64,000 nt of DNA from Diplonema papillatum (GCA_030068145.1 JAPJBO010000235.1:124001-188000); one strand, 5' to 3'. Positions 1 to 10,978 are shown, counted from the first letter of the stretch. Translations and numbers: made by a program. The notes: generated from the sequence alone by a model not told the origin.

Positions 1-2961
1 ACGCGGGTGAACAGCGAGTTGCGCGCGGAGGCCGGAACATCGCGGGAGACACCGGCGGAAACGCACGACGAGGGCATGGGTCGCTCGAGTAGTGCAGTCT
101 ACGCCTCGATGCAACGAGAAAAACTCGAGTTGGAGCAGAAGGTGGGCGACTTAACGCGGGAGAACAACGAGCTGCGCGCGTCGGTCGGGAGACCAGAGGA
201 GGCGGATAAGCAACACGGCGAGGGCACTGACCGCTCCAGCAGTGCGGGCTACGCCTCGTTGCAACACGAAAAACTCGAGTTGGAGCAGAAAGTGCGCGAC
301 TTAACGCGGGAGAACAGCGAGTTGCGCGCATCGGCTGGAGCGGTACGGGAGAGATCAGAGAAGGACCACCCCCCCAGCAGTGCGGGCTACGCCTCGTTGC
401 AACACGAAAAACTCGAGTTGGAGCAGAAGGTGCGCGACTTAACGCGGGAGAACAGCGAGTTGCGCGCATCGGCCGTGGCACCCCCACAGGATCGACCGGA
501 GGAGGCGAACGCCACCGCGAGCGAGGGACCGACACCGTCACTCGAAGCCCTGCGGGAGAGAATTGAGCAGGCCGTCGCAGAAAAGGCCGCCAACACGCAG
601 AACAACGAACGCGGGGCCTCAGCAGAGGGAAGCGGCGAGCAGCGGCAGCCGGCATCGGAGCCCGTCGGCGACCGAGCGCGGGAAAACAGCGCACCGAAAG
701 CCTCCTCCGACGGGGCGCAGTCGGCCGCTGATTGGTCGGCAACACTCTCCGACCTCACCGCGGCGAACGAAGAACTGCGCGCGAAGGTCCAGGAGTTCGA
801 AGCGAGCGGTGAAAACTCCGCTTTGCGAAGACAGATTGAAGACCTCACCGCGGCTAACGCAGAGCTGCGAAAGAGCGTCGATCAACCCGATGCTGGAACA
901 AGCGGTGAAAAGTCTGTTTTGGAAAGAAAAGTCGAAGACCTCACCGCGGCGAACGACGAGCTGTGGGCGAAAGTTCAGGAGCTCGAAGCGAGCAGTGAAA
1001 CCACCGCTTTGCGAAGACAGGTCGAAGACCTGGCGACGGCGAACGCCGAGTTGCGAAAGAACGTCGATCAACCCGATGCCGAAAACAGTGGCGAAACGTC
1101 CGCTTTGGAAAGACAGATCGAAGACCTCACCGCGGCGAACGACGAACTACGGGCGAAAGTTCAGGAGTTCGAAGCGGGCGGCGAACACTCCGCTTTGCGA
1201 AGCCAGGTCGAAGACCTGGCGGCGGCGAACGCAGAGTTGCGAAAGAGGGTCGATCAACCCGACGACGACACAGCCGGCGAAAAGCTCGCGTTGGAAAGAA
1301 AGGTCGAAGACCTCACCGCGGCGAACGACGCATTGCGAGCGAAGGCCGCGCAGCTCGAAACGAGCAACGACCGGTCGATCTTGGAGAGAACGGTCAACTC
1401 GCTCACGCAAGAGAAATACGCGCTGGCGGCCTCGGCCGGAACCTTGCGCGAACGCATCGGGCAGCTCGAGGAGAGCGAGGAGCACATCATGCGCGAGAAG
1501 CGCGGCGCCGAGCAGACCGTGCAGGACCTCACCCGCTCCATCGGCCAGCTGCGGGGCAGGAACAGGGTCCTCGAGGAGAACCTCACCGCGGACGTCGACC
1601 GGCTCTTCGGCCGCGACGACGAGACGGGGTTCAAACAGCGCATCGGAGACCTGCTGAGGGTCCACCGGGAGCTCGAGGACTCCCTGGAAGACCTCAGGGG
1701 CATCGCAAAGCAGTCGGCCGGCCCCGCCGAAGAACTCGCCCCCGACCAGCCCGAGCTGCAAGAGCAGGCTTCGAGCGTGCTCACCCAAGTGCAAGCGATC
1801 GCACACTCCATGCCGAAGGCCACCTCAGCCGATCCCGCGGCTGATGATCAAGGTCAAGCTCTGCGAACCCTGGAAGCCACCGCGGCGGCGCTCTTCATGA
1901 GCCTGAAGGCTGGAGGCGGTTCTTGGGCGCGTGACCAGGATTCAGCCGTGCGCGCCGTGCGTGCGGAAAAAGACGCGCTCGAAAAGGAACTCGCCGAGTA
2001 CCGGCACAAGACGCGCCTGCTGGAAGCCGTCGCGGCGGCGGCGGACGGGCCGTCTGCGGCCAAGGGGGGTGCGCAGGCGCGGGACACGGTAGACAACTTG
2101 ATGCTGCTCGTGAGGGAGAAGACGGAGTCCCTCGAGGAGACGTCCGGCTGCCTGTGCAGGGCGAAGGCGGAGGTCGTCGACTTGAAGACAGCGGTCGCCG
2201 TCGCGCGGGAAGAGCGGGAGTCGCTGGAGCACAAGCTGGCGGACGCCGAGCGAAGGGAGGGCGCAGCGCAGCGACAATCCGCCGAGCTCGCGGCTGCGGC
2301 GGCAGAGCAAGCAGCAGCCGACGCGGAGCACCAGCTGCGGAGCGAGCTGGTGGCGGTCCGGAGGGAAAAGAACGAACTCGCCGCTGAGTTGGAACGGCTG
2401 CAAGGCGTTGTCGCCACGCTCTCGGTGCGCGATGCCGCCCCGGCGGCAGACCTCGCCGACAAACTGAGAGAAGCTGAAGAAGAGCTCGGTCTACTCCGCG
2501 CGAAGGCGGCGTGCATCCCCGCCCTGGAGACAGAAACCGCCGCGAAAACCGCGGAAGTGCTCCGGCTGCGCTCCGCCCAGTGGAGCGGGGAAGGAGACGA
2601 AGGCGACCTGGCAGCCCGCATCGAGAAGCTCGAGTCCGCCAACGCGCTCGTTGCGGCAAAGCTCAGCGACGCAGAAGGCCGGCTTCAAGAGCAGAGAGCT
2701 GAAAAAGCAGACATCGCCGTTGACAGGCAGCGTCTCGAGCGGGAGTTGGAGGAGCAGCAGCGCGAGAAAGCCAAGGTCATCGACGACAAGCAGCGTCTCG
2801 AGCGCGAGTTGGAGGAACAGCAGCGCGAGAAAGCGACAGTCATCGGCGACAAACAGCGGCTCTCCCGCGAGCTCAGCGAAGCGGTACGAAAACTAGGCGC
2901 TGCAGCCTTCTCCAACGACTCGTTCGAGTTCTCGCAGTCCGAGAGCGAAGAAGTCTCCTAG
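1..2961 (+). CDS. Long coiled-coil protein, 5'-partial
   Basis: The frame is already open at base 1 and ends with TAG at 2959-2961, giving at least 986 residues; the true start lies upstream, because the first codons already sit inside a repeat. The protein is almost wholly charged heptad-type coiled coil. Residues about 36-155 hold three copies of a block with the core EKLELEQKVRDLTRENSELR. Residues about 251-465 hold alternating 30- and 32-residue units beginning DLTAAN or DLAAAN, a 62-residue (186-bp) higher-order repeat in about 3.5 copies. Later segments are Ala/Glu/Arg-rich, with a short repeat LERELEEQQREKA near residue 915. The acidic Ser-rich end is SNDSFEFSQSESEEVS. No motor, ATPase or membrane segment is visible. 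I infer a structural or scaffolding role; the family is not identified. Antisense and frame-shifted open frames over it follow from its repeats and high GC3. Confidence 0.85.
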   Translation, partial: TRVNSELRAEAGTSRETPAETHDEGMGRSSSAVYASMQREKLELEQKVGDLTRENNELRASVGRPEEADKQHGEGTDRSSSAGYASLQHEKLELEQKVRDLTRENSELRASAGAVRERSEKDHPPSSAGYASLQHEKLELEQKVRDLTRENSELRASAVAPPQDRPEEANATASEGPTPSLEALRERIEQAVAEKAANTQNNERGASAEGSGEQRQPASEPVGDRARENSAPKASSDGAQSAADWSATLSDLTAANEELRAKVQEFEASGENSALRRQIEDLTAANAELRKSVDQPDAGTSGEKSVLERKVEDLTAANDELWAKVQELEASSETTALRRQVEDLATANAELRKNVDQPDAENSGETSALERQIEDLTAANDELRAKVQEFEAGGEHSALRSQVEDLAAANAELRKRVDQPDDDTAGEKLALERKVEDLTAANDALRAKAAQLETSNDRSILERTVNSLTQEKYALAASAGTLRERIGQLEESEEHIMREKRGAEQTVQDLTRSIGQLRGRNRVLEENLTADVDRLFGRDDETGFKQRIGDLLRVHRELEDSLEDLRGIAKQSAGPAEELAPDQPELQEQASSVLTQVQAIAHSMPKATSADPAADDQGQALRTLEATAAALFMSLKAGGGSWARDQDSAVRAVRAEKDALEKELAEYRHKTRLLEAVAAAADGPSAAKGGAQARDTVDNLMLLVREKTESLEETSGCLCRAKAEVVDLKTAVAVAREERESLEHKLADAERREGAAQRQSAELAAAAAEQAAADAEHQLRSELVAVRREKNELAAELERLQGVVATLSVRDAAPAADLADKLREAEEELGLLRAKAACIPALETETAAKTAEVLRLRSAQWSGEGDEGDLAARIEKLESANALVAAKLSDAEGRLQEQRAEKADIAVDRQRLERELEEQQREKAKVIDDKQRLERELEEQQREKATVIGDKQRLSRELSEAVRKLGAAAFSNDSFEFSQSESEEVS

Positions 2962-3160
2962 TTGTCTCGCGCGGGTTCCTATTTTCTGGAACTTGAATCT
3001 GAAAGTGAATGCAGCTGTACAGGACGGCAAGCCAGACCTGACAGCCTGCAACTGCACTGCAGACTCACTGGCTGCGGCAAAGCTCAGCAGCGCCGAAGAA
3101 AACGCTGGCGTCGCCATCGACGACACACAGCGACTCTACCGGTCAGCACAGTGGCGCGGA
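2962..3160 (+). pseudogene. Decayed copy of the coiled-coil gene tail
   Basis: Just after the stop codon a stretch reads SLAAAKLSSAEE followed by AGVAIDDTQRLYR. This matches ALVAAKLSDAEGR and ADIAVDRQRLER near the C-terminus of the preceding protein. Nearly the same DNA recurs at 33686-33890, including the lead-in TCGCGCGGGTTCCTATTTTC. It is read as a partial internal duplication of the 3' coding end, now non-coding or 3' UTR. Confidence 0.6.
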
Positions 3161-4917
3161 ATATCGGTGTAATAGTTCAGAACGAACAAGCGCTTTCGCT
3201 GTTGCCCCAAAGCAGGTGTTCATCGTGAATGAGAAAGAATGGAATAACAAGGGATCGACTCCTGCACGTTCTCTTGTAGTGAGAACGCAGAAATGATGTT
3301 TCTGCGTTTCCAAACGAAGGTGTCTGTTGGCTCCGTCTACCAACCGTCCCTCGTGGTTGCACCCGTTGGTATTATGAAACCTTTCTGGCCGCAGCCGCAA
3401 GTCCTCCTTAGAACCTTACTCCAAGAGTCAAGGTCAAAACGCAACCCGTCACCGAGAGCACTAGATTTCATGGCTCTCGCTGACACTCTGTATTATAGCC
3501 GTTGTTGATCTTTTCTGTTGCTTGGCAAACCATGTTTATCGCCCTGAGTTTATTGTTTCAAATAGCAACAAGGGGTTTCCTAGGAAGCACTCGCGGTCCG
3601 CGCAGATGGATTAAAGGACCGAAACACGGCTCAGGTTGAGCACATACTTCAGACTCTCCCTAGAAACCCTATAGACAATTCAACCACAAGCGTTTTTTAC
3701 GAGCCAATTCCTATCTAACCTGTAGTATGTCGCGACCGACCGAATTCCTTGGTGTTAATTCCATCTGTGCATCGTGGATTCCAGCCTCAGAAGCCGGCGA
3801 AATCTTGCAAAGTAGATGGGAGGCGGGGCAAGGTCGCGTCGCTGTGTGTCCGCATCATTACACCGATGTCAGCCCGCTCGTTCCGCCGCCGTTTCTGGCA
3901 GTGATTAAAACGAGACCGGTCACCCCCCTCCACCCGTCGAACGGCACTCTTTCTGTCAATGCCTCGGGCTTGCACGCTTACACCCTGCACTAGCCCCAGA
4001 TTAACCTGAGCTTTGCGCGTGGTCACAGCACGTTTCCACCTTGGCATCCCGGGCTCTTTGTTGCGTAAGTAGTTTTGTCTTTTAACACCGCGAGCCGATG
4101 CCTCTCGTCTCACCTTTCATATAGCATTCCACGGTTGTGCCACGCTTGCTCTTGATATTGCGCAATGCGTTTCACTGCCGTTGGGTGGTATTGACGAGGG
4201 GGGTTCACCTCGAACACTCGAGCGAGCTCCTTCCGGGCAGAGGGAAACCTTCGGGGGGAGAATACCCCGCCAGTCGCGCCCTGTCGCGTGCATTTCTTGC
4301 CTGGCGCTTCTCTCTCATGAATGCAGAAACCGGCCTTTTTTGCTTACTATTTCATTCCGGCTGTACTTCCTTAAGCTTGATACCGAGGTAGACCCATGAC
4401 CTCGGAGAGAGGAACGGGCAGACACCATTCGTCAAACCGAGCCAATCAGTACAGCGACCCGAGGCAGTGGATACGACCAGGTTGATTTATCAACACTGGC
4501 ACCATAATACAACAACCAGCGAACAGTGCATGTCCTCTGCTTTCACGACACTTGCACATTTTTGCACCCAATGCCGTCCCTGACCACATAGAAAAAGGGC
4601 ACCTCACCATTCTTGTCGGCGAGCCTACCGAAGGAGGACACGGAGTGTGGCGCAGAGGAGACAAAGCGTTTTAAAACAACTGCGATACGAAAGTGAGCGG
4701 TGACAACACGCATCCGCGTATAGCCAGCGTGGCTTTCATCACCGTCATCGTTGGCTCAGTCTTCGGTTGTCAAGCAGCACTCCCCGGCAGTGCATGTTTT
4801 CTAGCTCTCAATGCCACCCCTATCTGCTCTTGGCGATGAGAAGTCTCCCTCTTGGCCCGTCCACAATGCAGAACTCAGGTGTTTTTGACAAACACGTACC
4901 AACACCACCCCGCCCTG
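3161..4917. other. Intergenic stretch, no gene recognised
   Basis: Only short open frames without coding character are present. There is no recognisable repeat apart from the tail relic to its left. It separates the coiled-coil gene from the PLA2-like gene. Confidence 0.5.
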
Positions 4918-6090
4918 ATGCTCGCCGCATCCAAGACCGTGTGCCTTCTCGTCGTCTGCGTGGCGCTTGCGGCCGCCAACACGCGCGACTGCCCGGAGCA
5001 ATGCAGGCATGAAAACTGCGATGTATGTCTTACCCCTTAGCCTCTGCCAAGTTGCGGTCAATCGATGGCTCTTTTGCCCCGGCGGTAGCAGGCTAGTCGT
5101 TGTCCAGCGCTTTGGGTCGCAACCCGTCGAAGGAGAGCTGAAACAACGTCGGAAACATCACTTACGTATCTATCACACAGGACCCGCTAGGGCCGTGCAC
5201 TTGGCATCTCACACCGGAGAAAATAATCTACGAGCAATTGACCTCATCAATTGCCGTAGACACGGAGAAACCTTCCCCACTTACCTTGCCTTCTTCAAGG
5301 TTCTCCATTGGCATGGCCATTCGCATTGTGTATTCGCTACCACAACTGAGATCTGCACTCAGCCATGCTCCATCGAGGCGGATGCCGGCGAAAAATGCTG
5401 CGCCTGTCCTCTATGTCTCGTCGCAACAGTCTGCAGTGGTGGCCCAACGAAATTGCGCACCACACACAACAGAGCCCGATGAAGGTGCGTTGGGGTAAGT
5501 TCTGCGGGACGAGGCACGGTGCCTGCGCCGGGCAAGAGCCTTGCGACGATGTCGACGAGTGCTGCAGGAACCAACAACAGTGCACCGCCATCTCCGGCCT
5601 GATCGACCCAAAAGTATGCACCCTTCCACCATTTCCCATTGAATGCGTATCGCTACTTGAGGCAGACTCACAGTACTCCGACGGCTGCATTGTCAGTCGC
5701 GCTTGCTCCGTATTCCTTTTAGACTTGTTGTTCCCGAACGAAAACAGCACGGACTACTACTACCATTCTTGCAGTCAATCGTCACAGATTATTGCCGCAC
5801 ATCAAGTTCAAACTGCTCTACTACTGGGCACATCGTTATGGAACCTCACAACTACTCCACAACAGTGCTTCGAAGGAGTACGGAGGTGCTTGCAGGAAGC
5901 CGCAGTTTCGAACAAGCCCATTTACACGGACGACCACTGCCCAAAAGCCCAGCTTATCGAAAGCTTGACGAAGGGTGCCGAATTGGCAATGCACCTTGCG
6001 GAACACATGTCCGGGGAGTCCGGTATAGAGGGCGAACAGAAAATGGAAGCCATGCTCCGGAAGAAGAGGGAGATCATGGATGAGCTGTGA
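4918..6090 (+). CDS. Plant-type secreted phospholipase A2-like protein, catalytic pair replaced
   Basis: Three exons: 4918-5022, 5473-5613 and 5866-6090, all joined in phase 0 with donors GTATGT and GTATGC and acceptors CAACAG and CAACAG. The product is 156 residues. Residues 1-20 form a signal peptide (VCLLVVCVALAAA). Mature Cys-rich start is CPEQCRHENCD. Exon 2 gives WGKFCGTRHGACAGQEPCDD, the calcium-loop and active-site region of plant-like sPLA2. Where the family has CCxxHDxC, this protein has CCRNQQQC, so the catalytic His and its neighbouring Asp are both Gln. The cysteine framework is otherwise kept. The C-terminus is KREIMDEL, resembling a KDEL-type ER-retrieval tail. I infer a secretory-pathway protein that folds like sPLA2 but is unlikely to hydrolyse phospholipid. 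Exon lengths and borders match the paralogue at 34445; exon 2 is 141 nt in both. Confidence 0.85.
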
Positions 6091-7506
6091 ACGGAGGTCC
6101 ATTGGGACCCGTCGAAAAGCTCCTACTGCACGTGCGCCACGAGCGAAAAAGCCCTCCTCCGGAAAGGTTACCAAACTGTTTTCCTTAGCGGAGTGCAGGG
6201 GTTTGTCTGTTCCGTGCGGGACTGCCCGGAGGTGGTTGAGCATCGACGATGCCACCTGCCCTATGCGCCGGCATCGTCGTGTTGTACTCCCTCGCTCCTG
6301 TTTGTAGACACTCAGGTTCCACGCGGACGATTGTGCATTCCCCCTGGCTTGCAGAACCCGAACACGGCACAGCTGGGCAATTGCCCTGCGGAGTTTTCAC
6401 ATTCTGCGGCCATTCTTCGAGGCTAAACGAGCATCCAACCACTTGTTCTGGAATTCCGGAGCGCTTTGGGGGCACCCAAGTGATTGTTTCCTGGTTTTAG
6501 GTGTCTGACGAACCCCCCCCTTTTCAGGCGATTTGGATTCCTCCAGGGAATCCTTTTCCTGCAAATCCCAACGAAGAACGGAGGACGGTTCAGATATTGC
6601 GGTCTTTTGGCCACTAGCACCCAACCTTTGCATCCGTCGCGGGGGGTTGCATGGCGAACCCGCGGAAACAACCCGACGGTAGCGTTCTGCGGCACTCGAT
6701 TAGCGTACCAATAGAGGGCCCCTCCCGCCCTAAACAAGCCAAACAGCAGGCCGAACAAGCTCCCGGAAGCAAATTGAAGTCCCCCGGCCACCCCGCTTCA
6801 TACTGCCCCTTCATTGGTGTCCGTTGCACGACTCTATCTTTTTAGTTCTCCCGCCTTGTGTCGAACGCCCTCCTCACGGGCTCTTCTCGAACGACTCTGC
6901 ACTACATGCTGGTATCGCTCGCGCTACTGGTTGCGTGTTTGTGCGTTGGAGACGTTTGCACCCCTCGCGGAAGCTTTAGTTTTGTTTCCCTTTTCACTCT
7001 TCTGTGTGGGACGAACGCCCGTCGATACATAATTCGTGCGGCAGCGGGGAGCGTGGCCGTGCTTCACTTGCAAATCTGTGCGGGCAGCCCTCTCTTACCA
7101 TGCGCGCGCTGTCGATCGGCAGCGCTTGTTGCTCCGATATGGCCGCTGCCCTGTCTGCATACACTCAGGTTCTGCGCTGACGGCCCGCCTGTTGTGTCCG
7201 GAACACGGTGCAGATAGGAACAACCTCTTTTGCCTTCCGCAGAAAAAAACGCTGCGGTTGGGATCCAAGACACTAGGACGTGTCGTATTGGGCGAAGGTG
7301 CGTTCGAGCGAGCACCTCTTACATTTTGGGTTCTTTAGTGTTTTCGGACTGCAGCAGAAGTGCAAAATACCAGGGCTGCAGGATACAGGAGCTACAGGAC
7401 CGCACAACTACTGGATTTCATGACAGTGCTGATCAAACTTGCAACCTCGTTTTTCGAGAGAAGGACTACCCCCCTTCTGTCTGGACCTCCAAGTCCAGAC
7501 AGAAAA
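6091..7506. other. Intergenic stretch, no gene recognised
   Basis: Short open frames only, with no conserved motif seen. The likely 3' UTR of the PLA2-like gene occupies the left end. Nothing repetitive stands out before the inverted-repeat element at 7507. Confidence 0.45.
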
Positions 7507-8121
7507 CTACTGGGGGGGCCCAAATACAATAGGTATAATATTGTATTTGGAGGGGAAGGATAGAGAAAACAGGGTTTGGTTTCAAACAGTCTGGATGCTG
7601 ATAGTCTGGCTTCAGGCACTTGCAGGTCAACATTGGAGGAAATTTGGCAAATATTTTGTGGGGTGGAAAGAGCTACCCCCCGGCATGTATGGCACCTTTT
7701 CTACACTCGATGTGGCCAAAAATCTGGCCCCCAGATGGCATTTCAGACTTTGGAAAAACCACTCCGCCGAGGAATCGAACCAGCACCCTCAGCATCACAT
7801 GTGGGTGCGGTGACCGCTGGACCACGGGCTAAAAAAAAGCGGGCCATTTATTTTTGTTTGGGTGCGGGCCTCAGGAATTATTGATCCCTGACCTGAGGAA
7901 AATGCCACAGATAGCGAAATCAAGTAGTCGACTCGAACTTTCGGCTTCAGGAGTGTTCCACATTGAACTTCTCTCGAAAAAGAAGCTGCTCTCGCGAGGG
8001 GAAGCCCGTGGGACAATGTATTCCGAAACAATGCTCAACGAAACCCCCATTTCAGCGTACCTACTGTATTCCGAAATAATATTGTATTTGGGTACCTATT
8101 GTATTTGGGCCCCCCCAGTAG
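7507..8121. mobile_element. MITE-like element with perfect 29-bp inverted ends and TA duplication
   Basis: Bases 7507-7535 and 8093-8121 are perfect reverse complements. Each end begins CTACTGGGGGGGCCC. The outermost pattern C-TA-CTGGG ... CCCAG-TA-G suggests a TA target duplication (7508-7509 and 8119-8120), as in Tc1/mariner-pogo elements. There is no transposase inside, so it is non-autonomous. A tRNA-like segment lies within it. Confidence 0.7.
7766..7829 (-). pseudogene. tRNA-Glu-like sequence, degenerate
   Basis: On the minus strand an A-box-like TGGTCCAGCGG and a B box GGTTCGATTCC are correctly spaced, with a CACCC/GGGTG stem between them. The anticodon loop would be 14 nt and the acceptor stem does not pair, so this is a tRNA relic or SINE head, not a working tRNA gene. 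Confidence 0.45.
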
Positions 8122-8567
8122 CCCAGCATCTACCTGGCGCGCCTGACCCAGCGAGCTACGAGGGTCCAAAAATACAACCTGCCCCTTTTCCTTTATAGAA
8201 ACATTTGCTCCTTTTCTCCTTTACTTTGATCATAGGTGTCACGGCAAGTTTTGGCAGCTGCTGCTTAACTTAAAGTGCATGCTAATCCACGTGGTTCATG
8301 TACTTAAAAGAACTCAACGCTTAACACAATTTGACGTGGGCGGCTTTGGATTTACATCTGAATGACACCTCAATACAAAAAAAAAGCTGTCGACAACTAG
8401 CAAGTAAAATAATAAAACAAAACTACGCATTTCTTTCTTCGCGGATGGAGAGGTACGAGAACGAATTTCTCGTTTTCTACCCCACCTCCTCCCCCGCAGG
8501 TGGATATAAGCCAACGACAGGTTCAGGGGAGAGGGGAACACACACTTCGCGCGCGCACAACCAAGCA

Positions 8568-9366
8568 ATGGAGGGCAAGGTCGGGAAGCGAACGAGAACG
8601 GCGCCGCGCTCAGCGAACTTGAACGGGTTCCAGGAGATCCTCGACGCGATGACAAAGGCGATGGACGGGGGCACCGGGCTGGATTGGATGAACCGGCACG
8701 CGAACGAAGGGATGGTGTTCGTGGTTTGTCCCGACATCAACAACCCCGAACTCGACGCGAGGTCCTGCGGCACGGAGCTGGTGCTCTCCGCGTACAACAC
8801 CGCGGTGACCGTCCGGTACGAGGGGATTCCGGCGTGGGACTTCGAAGAAGAGATCCGCCAGCTCTCCGCGCGCACGTTCCAGGTCGACTGGATCAGCACC
8901 GAGGCGGAGGGGAAGCGCAGCGAGCGGTTCTTCTTCTCTCTGACGGAAGGGCGGGTGTCGTTCGTCCAGAAAAGCTGGCCTGTTGGTGACCCGACGAACC
9001 TCCACAGAAAGGAAGCCGAGGCGGTGCGTGAGACCATAGGCTCCTCGACACTCAGCACCCCGCCGTGTTGGCACAATTCGTGGGACTCCGTCCGCGGGCG
9101 GGTGGCCTGCTCCGTGCTCCGCTGCAGGGAGTGTTCCTGCATATGGAAGATCGAGGCGCGCCACCTGCAGGACTGGCGGTGCTGCGACTTTCTGCGCGGC
9201 TGCCGCCTCCCGCAGCCCTGCCGCCGCCTCCACATCCACGCCCGGAAAGCCCGCTCCAACGACGAACCGAACCAAGACAAGACCTGATTCGCCCTCCGAA
9301 TCGCCTGGGGACGAGTCTGCCTTGGCCTTCTCGCCCCCCTGTCCGTGCATCATTCACCCTGAGTGA
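8568..9366 (+). CDS. Unknown protein, probable two-exon gene
   Basis: The proposed model is 8568-8985 joined to 9128-9366 (218 residues). The donor is GT at 8986. The acceptor follows a pyrimidine-rich run ending CCGCTGCAG at 9127. Phase 1 splicing leads into a frame that ends at TGA 9364-9366. The start MEGKVGKRTRTAPRS is chosen because a TATA-like GGATATAAG lies about 55 bases upstream; an in-frame ATG at 8445 is the alternative. Exon 1 encodes a compact mixed domain (NGFQEILDAMTKAMDGGTG, then EGMVFVVCPDINNPELDARS, then FSLTEGRVSFVQKSW). Exon 2 is an Ala/Ser/Pro/Thr-rich tail. Without splicing, the exon 1 frame runs on to a stop at 9287. Codon use is GC-rich like the other genes here. No family is recognised. 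Confidence 0.5.
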
Positions 9367-9487
9367 TGCACGCGGCACACCTTCGGGCTCACCTGGTCTA
9401 CGGTCGCGCACACGCCAACCACAATGCCTGGGCGCAGGCATGTGCAGACCGCTTGACCGGAACTACACATAGGGGGGGGGGGGGGGG

Positions 9488-10695
9488 TAGGGGGGGTCAA
9501 AAGGTCTTTTCTTGCGTCAAAATGGTGACATTTTCAGCCTGTAGACTTAACGGCAGTTTAAGCCTAAAAAAACATGCAACCCGCCTCAGAAATGCCCGGA
9601 AACGTGTTTTTGGGGGAAGTTTCATGGAAAATGGCCCAGGGGGGGGTGTATTAGTTGATGGTTTTAGGGTGGACACCGTTTGGTACCGGCTAGCAGCCTG
9701 TGTGTGTGCTTCACTGTTCATACCATGCAAAGATGAGACTATAATCACGTACAGGCAGCCACAAATGGAAGCAACAAAAGGGCGAACGGCACCCAGGAGG
9801 AAGGTAGCTATGAACGTTGCTCGTCTGGATGGTTAACAACGTCCCAAAAGGCTCTCTGGGTCTTGCGCAAGCTGAGGTGTTGTGACACCGCAGGCAGCAG
9901 CTCTTCCCCGAACTTCTGCTAGAGCGATATTCACAAAGTTCGATGTCTTTCCGAGAAAAACAATGAGATGCTCCCATCCGTAGTGGGATTTTCCAGATCC
10001 CAACGTTTTTGTTGAAGGGATGCACGCGACAGTGTCTTTTATTCAAGTTCGCCTTTCGTACACCACCCCGAAAGGGTCGCATTGCACACGCAAGACAATA
10101 CTGGTCACCGGGGTGTATCTCTGGTACCTAACCCCAACGCACGTTGAGCTTGAACAAAAATAGAAAACTGGACTTGAACGAAAAGGTTCGGCGGTGGATT
10201 TATAGGACTGCCACGACATAGCAGCTCAGGGCAGGGTATCTGCAGCTTGCGGTAGCACGCTACACGACACAGGCCACTACGAAAGCTGGCGCTGACGTCA
10301 AGGACTCGAGGGGGCGGCACGTTACGAAGCCGTACCTCATTGAGTCGCTTGTCGATGCCTCCTACGAAGCCCCACCATCCCCAACTCGCAGGAAAGTCTT
10401 TTGAGTAAAAATACATAGGTTTGGGCAGTGTTGTTTTCCTTCTTCGGTTCATGCTGTCAATATTTTTGGGGTTGTCACCTAAAAAGAAGAACACCGGTAC
10501 CAAACGGTGTCCACCCTGAGTCCAAAAATTGGGCACTCGTAAAAAGGCCTTTTCGGGGCACTTCAGCAGCCAAAAAGTATGTTTTAGGCATTTCTATACG
10601 GTTCTGGGGTGGTTTACCAATTTTTATTGCCTTTTAGGAGCCCCTATGTGGTTCCCAAAAAAATGACCTATTTTGACAGCTTTTGACCCCCCCTA
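9488..10695. mobile_element. Non-autonomous inverted-repeat element, G-run ends
   Basis: The left end TAGGGGGGGTCAAAAG (from 9488) is the reverse complement of the right end CTTTTGACCCCCCCTA (to 10695). Further in, AGGGTGGACACCGTTTGGTA (about 9665) pairs with its complement near 10495-10515, so the ends form long imperfect inverted repeats of about 200 bp. TA at each tip could be the target duplication. No coding sequence is seen inside. Confidence 0.55.
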
Positions 10696-10710
10696 GGGCT
10701 GGGCTGGCTG

Positions 10711-10800
10711 CATACGTGCATACGTATGCATATGCGTATGCGTATGCGTATGCAGATTTGAAAATATGCATACGCATACGGCTGCATACGTATGCATATG
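10711..10800. repeat. TATGCG/CATACG short tandem repeat, copy 1
   Basis: Alternating blocks of CGTATG and GCATACG form a locally palindromic array. A second array of the same words lies at 11391-11509. Confidence 0.75.
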
Positions 10801-10854
10801 TGGGGCTGTGTGAGGCCGGGCTTCTGGCTGCTGCATGACGGGCCTATGAGTGCG

Positions 10855-10978
10855 ACGGTGGAGTCCAGAGCCCCAGAAACTGGAGTTAAAGCTGGAGTTG
10901 AAAAAGCGGGTGTCACACGCTTTTTAGGTGTGACTCGCGCCTTTTTTGACTGCAGTTTCTGAGGCTGGACCTCACCGT
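10855..10978. mobile_element. Foldback MITE, family with 3 copies, copy 1
   Basis: The ends ACGGTGGAGTCCAG and CTGGACCTCACCGT are imperfect inverted repeats. The core holds AAAAGCGGGTGTCACACGC and its near complement. The same architecture recurs at 36304-36482 and 56826-56946, so this is a dispersed hairpin-forming family. Confidence 0.65.

Noticed and set aside
387-2659. Several antisense and shifted frames over the coiled-coil gene
   Set aside because: Ser/Arg/Ala-rich shadows caused by high GC3 and internal repeats.
7766-7829. Functional tRNA gene
   Set aside because: A and B boxes are present but the acceptor stem does not pair and the anticodon loop is 14 nt. The same reasoning applies to 25475-25560 and 27336-27392.
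8610-9353. Minus-strand frame over the 8568 gene
   Set aside because: The plus-strand two-exon model has a TATA-like site, good splice sites and more protein-like sequence; the minus frame is Ala/Gly/Arg-rich.
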